Shown: one piece after another, positions 18,131 to 25,227 of the stretch
Position numbering within the stretch: position 1 is the first letter of the stretch
Layout: every line of letters starts with the position of its first letter
Source of the DNA: JAAYLC01 sp964636665
GTDB taxonomy: Bacteria > Bacteroidota > Bacteroidia > Flavobacteriales > Flavobacteriaceae
Length of the DNA: 64,000 nucleotides
Direction: 5' to 3'
NCBI GenBank assembly: GCA_964636665.1
Contig: CAZWVT010000002.1
Span: 20,445 to 84,444, forward strand
Made by a program: the position numbers and the translations under genes
Notes under the pieces: model-generated
What the model saw: only the letters and a program-made list of their open reading frames with translations
Told to the model about the DNA's origin: nothing
The model's database searches: none

Positions 18131-18760
18131 ATGACTTCAATTCAAAAAAGCATAAAATCAGTATTTTACATTACGATATTTCTATTTTTCACAACTTCTT
18201 GTAAGCAAAAAGAAGTCAATCATGAAAACACACCAAATAACACAGAAATTTCTACTGATACTGAATTTTCGGATATGTCTATTTTTAATTTGCCTTCCGA
18301 ATGGACCAATCAGGATGGAGAAGCAATTACTTTGGAATCACTTCAAGGAAAAGTTTCAGTGATGGTGATGATTTACACTTCTTGCAAAGCTGCTTGTCCG
18401 CGATTAATAGCAGATATGCGCAATATTGCCCAACAAATTCCCGATACTAAAACCAATCAAATTCAATATGTTTTTGTAAGCATCGATCCGGAAGTCGATA
18501 CTCCTGAACGATTAAAAGAGTTTGCCATTGACAATCAGATGAACAGTGAAGAATGGATGTTTCTTCGCGGTACAGAAGAAGACACACGGGAATTTGCAGC
18601 CGTTTTGGCTATGAGTTACAAACGAATTTCCCCCATTGATTTTTCACATTCCAATATCATCAGTGTTTTTAACAGACAAGGCGAACTCATCCACCAACGC
18701 GAAGGACTTTCCGTAGATTCAAAAGAAACAGTAGCGGCAATTCAAGGACAGCTTCGATAA
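18131..18760 (+). CDS. SCO1/SenC/PrrC-type copper chaperone lipoprotein
   Basis: 209 residues from the ATG at 18131 (a longer TTG-started frame is less likely because the lipoprotein signal begins here; lipobox T-T-S-C). It has a thioredoxin fold with the SCO copper motif C-K-A-A-C-P, V-F-V-S-I-D-P-E-x-D-T-P, and the third ligand His in F-S-H-S-N. SCO proteins deliver copper or keep Cu-site cysteines reduced for oxidases and NirK. It is third in the nirK unit, which makes NirK the likely client, although the cbb3 oxidase genes lie right beyond it. Confidence 0.9.
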   Translation: MTSIQKSIKSVFYITIFLFFTTSCKQKEVNHENTPNNTEISTDTEFSDMSIFNLPSEWTNQDGEAITLESLQGKVSVMVMIYTSCKAACPRLIADMRNIAQQIPDTKTNQIQYVFVSIDPEVDTPERLKEFAIDNQMNSEEWMFLRGTEEDTREFAAVLAMSYKRISPIDFSHSNIISVFNRQGELIHQREGLSVDSKETVAAIQGQLR

Positions 18761-18802
18761 AAGTCCTTATTTTCTTTTATTCAAAATTTGGCGATTCTAA
18801 TT

Positions 18803-18967
18803 CTAAACCGAGGTATCATCCGGAGAATTTGAATCGTCTTTTTTCTTTCCGCTAAACACCATACTTAAAACAATTGCGGTCAATCCGATACAGACCAATG
18901 CAAATACGGCAATCAGTGCGGTTCCAACTCCCCAATCTGCTAATGGAATAAATAAATTTTTCATCAT
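18803..18967 (-). CDS. 54-residue single-pass membrane protein at the end of the cbb3 cluster
   Basis: Minus-strand frame M-M-K-N-L-F-I-P-L-A-D-W-G-V-G-T then one hydrophobic helix (~residues 15-38), a K-rich turn and an acidic tail ending D-D-T-S-V. Topology is probably N-out or shallow with a short cytoplasmic tail. It begins 30 bp after the SafE-like gene and runs in the same direction, so it is probably the last gene of the ccoS-ccoNOQPGH unit. It resembles no cbb3 subunit I can name; CcoQ and CcoS are already present upstream. A small accessory subunit or assembly factor is inference. Confidence 0.7.
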   Translation of the reverse strand: MMKNLFIPLADWGVGTALIAVFALVCIGLTAIVLSMVFSGKKKDDSNSPDDTSV

Positions 18968-18997
18968 TTTGATTTGTTTTTTAATTGATTTGTTTAT

Positions 18998-19726
18998 CTA
19001 ATGATTAATCGAAAATTCTATAGGCGTATGACATTCAATTGTGGATTCTACCTTATCAGCTATCGGTTTAGGCGATACATAGGGAATTCCCAATCCCAAT
19101 CCGCGAACGATAAATAAAACCCCCACAACGACGACCATAACCGGAACAGCACGACGAATTTTCTGACGCATCTTCAGATTTAAAAAATTACCCAAATAAA
19201 CGGCTCCGGTCATTAAGGGAATTGTTCCCAAACCGAATAAAATCATATACAAACTCCCACTAAATACAGTGCCGGTAGCTATTGCTCCAAAAACGGCCAT
19301 ATAAACCAATCCGCAAGGTAAAAAACCATTTAAAAATCCAATTGATAAAAATGTATCAGGTGATTTTTTCTTTAATTGTTGCCCAAGCCCATTTTTAACT
19401 TTGGCAACAATCTTATAAATGGGTTTTGAGAAATTGTATTTATTGAAAGTTTTCTGAGGCAGAAGAACTACTATAATCATTAGAATTCCAATAAATACAG
19501 ATAACTGTTGCTGAAATCCGAATAAGTTTAAACTCTTACCAATCAGTCCAAAGAAAAATCCGATAATCGCATAAGAAAAAATACGTCCGAAATGATATAA
19601 AAATATTTGACCTACTTTTTTATACGGATTTGATCGATCCACCGGAAGCAAAAATGCAATCGGACCACACATTCCCACACAATGGAAACTTCCTAAAAGA
19701 CCAAATATGAAGGCTGTCCATAACAT
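18998..19726 (-). CDS. SafE/DsbD-like transmembrane protein of the cco cluster
   Basis: 242 residues with about six helices. The first contains F-H-C-V-G-M-C-G-P, the cysteine pair typical of the DsbD_2/UreH-like transmembrane family, and the middle contains N-G-F-L-P-C-G-L-V-Y with another conserved Cys. Members next to ccoGH are often annotated as sulfite exporter TauE/SafE, and some are tied to copper or heme supply for cbb3 oxidase. Here it follows ccoH by 3 bp. Metal transport for oxidase assembly is the likelier role, but this is inferred from position. Confidence 0.8.
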   Translation of the reverse strand: MLWTAFIFGLLGSFHCVGMCGPIAFLLPVDRSNPYKKVGQIFLYHFGRIFSYAIIGFFFGLIGKSLNLFGFQQQLSVFIGILMIIVVLLPQKTFNKYNFSKPIYKIVAKVKNGLGQQLKKKSPDTFLSIGFLNGFLPCGLVYMAVFGAIATGTVFSGSLYMILFGLGTIPLMTGAVYLGNFLNLKMRQKIRRAVPVMVVVVGVLFIVRGLGLGIPYVSPKPIADKVESTIECHTPIEFSINH

Positions 19727-19729
19727 ACA

Positions 19730-20176
19730 TTAGTAATAAATATCGTTTTTATATCTGTAGGATTTTCCTTCGTATTTCCATAGAACGATGAAATTATACT
19801 TTCCATTGACTAATTTTTCACCGGGAACTACAAATTTTGATCCGTCAAGATGTAAAGGCATCTCAAAATCCAAATCTTTATTTGACGGTCGATAAATACT
19901 AACCATTCCTGAAATTTGAGAATGATTAAGATTTTCGGGAAAAGTAAGCACCACTCCTTCAGAAGTTTGTGTGTGTTTTATATTTTCTTCCAATAAATAA
20001 CTGTTTCTGTCAGCGTACAATTGATCTTGGAAAATCATTTCTTTTGAATAGTAATCTTCCGTTACCAATTCGTATTCATACTTTTTATTCGTCATGATTT
20101 GAATTACGAAATACATAATAAAACCGATAAAAAGTACCATTCCTATCACAAGTCCACCTCCCCAATTTATTTTCAT
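19730..20176 (-). CDS. ccoH: FixH/CcoH family cbb3 assembly protein
   Basis: 148 residues: an N-terminal membrane anchor (W-G-G-G-L-V-I-G-M-V-L-F-I-G-F) followed by a periplasmic beta domain. The Y-Y-S-K-E-M-I-F-Q-D-Q motif after the helix is typical of FixH. CcoH/FixH is a small membrane protein needed for stable assembly of the cbb3 oxidase. It starts 12 bp after ccoG, and the SafE-like gene starts 3 bp after its stop, so these are tightly linked. Confidence 0.87.
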   Translation of the reverse strand: MKINWGGGLVIGMVLFIGFIMYFVIQIMTNKKYEYELVTEDYYSKEMIFQDQLYADRNSYLLEENIKHTQTSEGVVLTFPENLNHSQISGMVSIYRPSNKDLDFEMPLHLDGSKFVVPGEKLVNGKYNFIVLWKYEGKSYRYKNDIYY

Positions 20177-20188
20177 ATTTTTTATATT

Positions 20189-21610
20189 TTAATTATACGA
20201 TCTTCTTCCCAAAAAGGTAGCTGTCGTTGTTTCAATTAATTCATCACCGCTGTATATTTCGATGATTATTTTGTTTCTGTTATCTTTTAATTCAGCATTG
20301 TGAATCTCGACAAAGAAAGTTCCTTCAATCAATTCTTGTGCAGGAACGACAATTTCATTTCTCTTTACTGTTTTAATTTCCCCTTTCGGAGATTTTAATT
20401 TAAAGTTAATTGCTTCCTTATCAGATGTGGTTTTATTTATAAGTTTATAAGTAAAAACGTTGCTTATCACATTGTTTTCTACCTGCTCCGGAAGTTGTCC
20501 CGGAATTCTGAGCACCGTTGCTTCCACATCACTTCTTACGAACAACAGTCCCACCAAAATGCCCACAAGAATCACCAAAACAGCAGTGTATCCTTTAAGT
20601 CTCGGTGTAAATTCGAATTTTGCTTTTTTCTCAATATTTTCTTCACTTGCGTATCGGATAAGTCCTTTTGGAAGATTGACAGCTTCCATGATATCGTCGC
20701 AAGCGTCCATACAAGCAGTACAATTGATACACTCTAATTGCGTTCCGTTTCGGATGTCGATTCCAGTCGGACAAACGTTTACACATTGAAAACAATCGAT
20801 ACAATCTCCTTTTCCGGAAGCTTCTCTATCTTCGTTTTTCTTAAATTTTGCGCGTCCTTTTTCCTTTTCACCACGTTTATGGTCATAAGCAACCACAATG
20901 GATTTGTTATCGAGAAGTACACCTTGAAGTCGCCCGTATGGACAGGCGATAATACAGACTTGTTCTCTAAACCATGCAAAAATAAAATAGAAAATTCCCG
21001 TGAAAATCAGCAGCGAAAACAACGTACTCATATTTGCCGTTGGTCCTTGAGAAACGTATTGTAACAATCGGTCGCTTCCGATAATATACGCCAAGAAAAT
21101 ATTGGCGATAAAAAATGAAATCAAGAAAAATATAGACCATTTGAGCAAACGTTTTTTAATCTTATCAGCATTCCACGGTTGTTTGTCCAAACGAATTTGC
21201 GAACCTCGATCGCCGTCAATCCAATATTCGATTCGCCGGAATACCATTTCCATAAAAATGGTTTGCGGACAAATCCATCCGCAAAAAATACGTCCAAAAG
21301 CAGCGGTAAAAAACACAATAAATACCACTCCTATTATCATGGCGATGACAAATAAATAAAAGTCTTGAGGCCAAAAAGGAAATCCAAAAATATTGAATTT
21401 CCTTTCCAGAACATTAAACATTAAAAACTGGTTGCCATCAATTTTAATAAATGGAGAAATAACGAGAATTGCCAAAAGAATATAACTGACAATTTTTCGG
21501 TAATCATAATATCTTCCTGACGGCTTTTTAGGATATACCCAAACCCGTTTTCCTTCTTCACTGACTGTTGAAATTCTGTCTCTGAATTTTTCCTCGTCTA
21601 ATATATCCAA
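20189..21610 (-). CDS. ccoG: cbb3 oxidase accessory protein CcoG/FixG/RdxA
   Basis: 473 residues from a TTG start at 21610; no in-frame ATG lies between it and an upstream stop, and the first ATG would remove the conserved N-terminus. It has several membrane helices, C-G-W-I-C-P-Q-T, A-C-P-Y-G-R and a ferredoxin-like segment with C-I-D-C-F-Q-C-V-N-V-C-P and C-I-N-C-T-A-C-M-D-A-C for two [4Fe-4S] clusters, then an immunoglobulin-like C-terminal periplasmic domain. In other bacteria CcoG reduces Cu(II) for delivery to the oxidase. An 85-bp gap separates it from ccoP without a clear promoter. Confidence 0.94.
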   Translation of the reverse strand: MDILDEEKFRDRISTVSEEGKRVWVYPKKPSGRYYDYRKIVSYILLAILVISPFIKIDGNQFLMFNVLERKFNIFGFPFWPQDFYLFVIAMIIGVVFIVFFTAAFGRIFCGWICPQTIFMEMVFRRIEYWIDGDRGSQIRLDKQPWNADKIKKRLLKWSIFFLISFFIANIFLAYIIGSDRLLQYVSQGPTANMSTLFSLLIFTGIFYFIFAWFREQVCIIACPYGRLQGVLLDNKSIVVAYDHKRGEKEKGRAKFKKNEDREASGKGDCIDCFQCVNVCPTGIDIRNGTQLECINCTACMDACDDIMEAVNLPKGLIRYASEENIEKKAKFEFTPRLKGYTAVLVILVGILVGLLFVRSDVEATVLRIPGQLPEQVENNVISNVFTYKLINKTTSDKEAINFKLKSPKGEIKTVKRNEIVVPAQELIEGTFFVEIHNAELKDNRNKIIIEIYSGDELIETTTATFLGRRSYN

Positions 21611-21695
21611 TTGTAATAAATTTTATACGCTTGCTACAGCGTGATTTGTTAGGTTTGCTTTTCTCTGTATTTCATTTGCTCAACTAAAACCGTAT

Positions 21696-22562
21696 TTACT
21701 CTATCCAAATTTCACCTTCAGGTTCTTTTGGATCCGGCGGATTGGTTCCTTGAAGACTGAGCACATAACTTGACACTTGTGCAATTTCAATAGGTTTCAA
21801 TTCGGAATTCCAAGGAATCATCCCTTTTCCGGGTCTTCCACCTTCACTAATTGTTTTGTAAACATTTTTAATTCCTCCGCCTAGAATCCAATATTCATCG
21901 GTCAAATTAGGTCCGATTCCTCCGGCTCCATTATCTTTATGGCAGACTGCACAACTGTTCATATAAATTGTTTCCCCCATCGCCAAATCTGCGGCATCTG
22001 TCAATAATTCAACATTATCTACATTGATTAAATCTTTGTTACTTTCATTGTAGGCTGCAATTTGTCTTTCAGCCACAGCCAATTCTTTTTCCAATTCCTG
22101 ATATTGGTTTGTACCTCCAAAAATGTGGTATCGTGCTAAATAAACAACTGCAAAAACGATGCTTGCATAAAAAAGATATTTCCACCAAGGTGGCAAATCA
22201 TTGTCCAATTCCCGAATTCCATCGTATTCATGATCTAAAACCAAGGTTTCTTCTGAAGCAAGTGGTTTTGCTCCGGACAATTTTTTAGAAATTCTTTGGA
22301 ACCAATCTTCTACAGAATAACCTTCTGCTTCCAAATATTTGGCTTTAACCTCAGGGTCTAAAGTATTTATCAGCACCCGTCTGATTGCAGCTACAACTAT
22401 TTCAAAAGTGATGGCAAAGAATAATATTAATAAAAGAACGCCCCATATTATTGGGTATTCTATAATTGCCATTGAACCTTGTGTTGGTATAATCCACTCA
22501 AAAATAAAGAAGGATATAACCAAGTAAGTCAAAATTCTGATTACTACAAATACATCTCTCAT
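21696..22562 (-). CDS. ccoP: cbb3-type cytochrome c oxidase subunit III (CcoP), mono-heme form
   Basis: 288 residues: two N-terminal helices, a cytoplasmic loop, a third helix (P-P-W-W-K-Y-L-F-Y-A-S), then one cytochrome c domain with C-A-V-C-H near residues 203-207 and a distal G-M-I-P-W. Proteobacterial CcoP has two heme-binding domains; only one CxxCH is present here. The first residues overlap the end of ccoQ by 4 bp. CcoP passes electrons from soluble cytochromes to CcoO and the binuclear centre. Confidence 0.93.
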   Translation of the reverse strand: MRDVFVVIRILTYLVISFFIFEWIIPTQGSMAIIEYPIIWGVLLLILFFAITFEIVVAAIRRVLINTLDPEVKAKYLEAEGYSVEDWFQRISKKLSGAKPLASEETLVLDHEYDGIRELDNDLPPWWKYLFYASIVFAVVYLARYHIFGGTNQYQELEKELAVAERQIAAYNESNKDLINVDNVELLTDAADLAMGETIYMNSCAVCHKDNGAGGIGPNLTDEYWILGGGIKNVYKTISEGGRPGKGMIPWNSELKPIEIAQVSSYVLSLQGTNPPDPKEPEGEIWIE

Positions 22563-22750
22563 GGCTGTTCTTCATTTTTAGGATTATTTTCTAACGGAAT
22601 CGAACTGACTTCGTCTATATGTTCCTTTTTTACCGTACCGACCCAATAAAATAAAGCCGCAAAAAAGAGGAAAAAAATCAATAGTGAGATGATGGGATAT
22701 ATTTCCACATTCTCAATATTTTCCAAGTTACCTTTTATAAACTTTAGCAT
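22559..22750 (-). CDS. ccoQ: cbb3 oxidase small subunit CcoQ/FixQ-like
   Basis: 63 residues with a single helix (I-S-L-L-I-F-F-L-F-F-A-A-L-F-Y-W-V) followed by a charged tail. Sequence is poorly conserved in this family, so position decides: it lies 2 bp after ccoNO and overlaps ccoP by 4 bp. CcoQ stabilises the interaction of CcoP with the core of the oxidase. Confidence 0.82.
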   Translation of the reverse strand: MLKFIKGNLENIENVEIYPIISLLIFFLFFAALFYWVGTVKKEHIDEVSSIPLENNPKNEEQP

Positions 22751-22752
22751 AA

Positions 22753-24954
22753 TTAGTCATTTTGTGCCGAAGCATTTTCTATATTTTCTACTTTGATATC
22801 TGTACCTAATCTTTGCAGGTAAGCAATCAGCGCAACGATTTCGCGATTTCGCATTTCGACAAAATCCAATCCGTTTTCTTGTGCATATTGTTTATCTGCT
22901 TCATAAGAATTGGCAAAATCCGGATCTGAATAAAGGTTTTGCTCAATTGTCGCTCCTTGTTCGGCCATAGATTGTTGTGCATTAGCAATTTCTTCTTCCG
23001 TATAAGGAACTCCGACTTTTGTTAATGCTCTCATCTTTCTTTCAGTATTGGACTTATTCAATTCAGAGCTAATCATCCATCTGTACGAAGGCATAATGGA
23101 TCCCGGAGACGTACTTTGCGGATCGTACATATGATTAAAGTGCCAGCTGTCGGAATACTTCCCTCCTACTCTATGCAAATCCGGACCGGTACGTTTACTT
23201 CCCCACAAAAATGGATGATCATAAACAAACTCTCCAGATTTAGAGTATTCTCCATACCGCTCAATTTCACTTCTAAAAGGACGAATCATTTGCGAATGAC
23301 ACGAAACACAGCCTTCTCTGATATATAAATCCCTTCCTTCCAATTCTAATGGCGTATATGGTTTTACACTTGCAATTCGCGGTACGTAATCATCTACCAA
23401 CAACGAAGGAACAATTTGTACAATTCCTCCGATAAGGATTGCGATGGTAGAATAAATGGTCAATTTGATAGGTCTTCTTTCCAACCAAGAGTGCCATCCT
23501 TCACCTGCTGTTTGTTTTTTGGTAATTCGCGTAAGCGGTGCTGCTTCTGCCAATTCATCAGTAACTTTGCTTCCGCTACGTGAAGTTTTGTAAACGTTGT
23601 ACAACATCACGAATGCTCCGAGGATGTACATACTTCCACCAATAGCTCTCATGGTGTACATCGGCATAATTTGAGTTACTGTTTCCAAAAAATTCCCATA
23701 CGTTAATCTTCCGTCGGGATCAAACTGATTCCACATTGAAGCTTGCGTAAATCCTGCAACATACATGGGCAACGCATACAGAATTATACCTAATGTTCCC
23801 AGCCAGAAATGTGTATTTGCAAGTTTTATCGAATATAATTTTGTTTTAAACAATCGAGGAATCAACCAGTAAATCATTCCGAATGTCAAGAATCCGTTCC
23901 AGGCAAGTGCTCCTACGTGAACGTGTGCAATAATCCAGTCTGTATAGTGTGCAATTGCATTTACGTTTTTCAAAGAAAGCATCGGTCCTTCAAAGGTTGC
24001 CATCCCGTATCCGGTAATCGCAACCACAAAAAATTTCAAGACAGGATCTACGCGCACTTTATCCCAAGCACCTCTCAAAGTCAAAAGTCCGTTTATCATC
24101 CCTCCCCAAGACGGTGCAATAAGCATTACTGAAAAAGCCACTCCTAAGTTTTGTGCCCATTCGGGAAGTGAGGTATATAGAAGGTGATGCGGACCTGCCC
24201 AGATATATATAAAAATTAATGACCAAAAGTGAATAATCGAAAGTCGGTAAGAATAAACCGGTCTGTTGGCTGCTTTGGGCACGAAATAGTACATCAGTCC
24301 CAAAAACGGAGTTGTCAGGAAAAATGCCACGGCGTTATGCCCGTACCACCATTGAACCAAGGCATCTTGAACTCCCGAATATACGGAATAACTTTTCAGC
24401 ATCGTTGCCGGAACTGCCATACTGTTTACAATATGAAGTACTGCAACAGTTACAAAAGTTGCCAGATAAAACCAGATAGCCACATAAAGATGTCGCTGTC
24501 TTCTTTTTATCATGGTCATAATCAGATTGACGCCAAAAGCCACCCAAACAATCGCAAGAACAATGTCAATCGGCCATTCAAGTTCGGCATATTCTTTTGT
24601 AGTGGTGTAACCTAAAGGAAGCGTAATCGCAGCTGCAACGATGATTGCCTGCCAACCCCAAAAATTCAGGTTACTGAGAAAATCACTCCACATTCTTGCT
24701 TTTAATAATCTTTGAGTAGAATAATAAACCCCGGCAAATATGGCATTGCCCACAAATGCAAAAATCACAGCGTTGGTGTGCAAGGGTCTTAATCTTCCGA
24801 AACTCAGCCAAGGAATGTCCTCGGTTAAATTGGGAAACAAAAAAAGAAATGCCAATAAAAGTCCTACTGCCATTCCGATGATTCCCCAAAAAATCGTGGC
24901 ATTGATAAACTTTCTGACAATCTTATTGTCGTAATAAAACTGTTCGGTCTGCAT
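22753..24954 (-). CDS. ccoNO: fused cbb3 oxidase subunits I and II (CcoN-CcoO)
   Basis: 733 residues. Residues 1 to ~470 are CcoN: R-P-L-H-T-N-A (low-spin heme ligand), W-W-Y-G-H-N-A-V (CuB), G-P-H-H-L-L-Y (CuB histidines) and I-I-A-H-V-H-V-G (heme b3 and heme b). After a linker and a membrane anchor, residues ~520-733 are CcoO with C-V-S-C-H (~549-553) and the P-S-Y-R-W heme methionine region. The two subunits are separate genes in Proteobacteria; the fusion is the usual Bacteroidota form. It is the catalytic core of a high-affinity, proton-pumping oxidase for low oxygen. Confidence 0.96.
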   Translation of the reverse strand: MQTEQFYYDNKIVRKFINATIFWGIIGMAVGLLLAFLFLFPNLTEDIPWLSFGRLRPLHTNAVIFAFVGNAIFAGVYYSTQRLLKARMWSDFLSNLNFWGWQAIIVAAAITLPLGYTTTKEYAELEWPIDIVLAIVWVAFGVNLIMTMIKRRQRHLYVAIWFYLATFVTVAVLHIVNSMAVPATMLKSYSVYSGVQDALVQWWYGHNAVAFFLTTPFLGLMYYFVPKAANRPVYSYRLSIIHFWSLIFIYIWAGPHHLLYTSLPEWAQNLGVAFSVMLIAPSWGGMINGLLTLRGAWDKVRVDPVLKFFVVAITGYGMATFEGPMLSLKNVNAIAHYTDWIIAHVHVGALAWNGFLTFGMIYWLIPRLFKTKLYSIKLANTHFWLGTLGIILYALPMYVAGFTQASMWNQFDPDGRLTYGNFLETVTQIMPMYTMRAIGGSMYILGAFVMLYNVYKTSRSGSKVTDELAEAAPLTRITKKQTAGEGWHSWLERRPIKLTIYSTIAILIGGIVQIVPSLLVDDYVPRIASVKPYTPLELEGRDLYIREGCVSCHSQMIRPFRSEIERYGEYSKSGEFVYDHPFLWGSKRTGPDLHRVGGKYSDSWHFNHMYDPQSTSPGSIMPSYRWMISSELNKSNTERKMRALTKVGVPYTEEEIANAQQSMAEQGATIEQNLYSDPDFANSYEADKQYAQENGLDFVEMRNREIVALIAYLQRLGTDIKVENIENASAQND

Positions 24955-24956
24955 AA

Positions 24957-25163
24957 TTATTTAGTTTGTTTTGAAAGTTCTTTTGAAGTTTTATTTAAAT
25001 TCTTTGAAGTTTTTTCTTTTACGAGTTCATCGTCAAACAACATACGAACGGAAGGTGTGTAGGTGTCGTCGTATTGACCGCTTTTAACTGAATAAATGAA
25101 AGCGATAAAAAAAACAATGGCTACTAAAACACTTATAGTTAATAGCATATAAATTATAGTCAT
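24957..25163 (-). CDS. ccoS: cbb3 oxidase assembly protein CcoS
   Basis: 68 residues with one N-terminal helix (I-Y-M-L-L-T-I-S-V-L-V-A-I-V-F-F), then the CcoS-typical S-G-Q-Y-D-D motif before a lysine-rich tail. CcoS is needed to place heme or copper in CcoN. It heads the oxidase operon, 2 bp before ccoNO, and so carries the operon promoter (TATTTTTG box and Crp/Fnr-type site upstream). Confidence 0.92.
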   Translation of the reverse strand: MTIIYMLLTISVLVAIVFFIAFIYSVKSGQYDDTYTPSVRMLFDDELVKEKTSKNLNKTSKELSKQTK

Positions 25164-25180
25164 GGTTGTAATTTAGAGTT

Positions 25181-25223
25181 CAAAAATAAAGCTGCCATCC
25201 TTTTATTAATATGACATTTATCA
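25181..25223 (-). promoter_or_regulatory. ccoS-ccoNOQPGH promoter with Crp/Fnr-type box
   Basis: TGA-CATTTA-TCA at 25212..25223 (centre 25217.5) and -7 box TATTTTTG on the minus strand at 25181..25188 (centre 25184.5) are 33 bp apart. With +1 about 5 nt past the box the site is at -41.5, a class II activator position. The leader would be ~13 nt. Confidence 0.72.
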
Positions 25224-25227
25224 GTTA

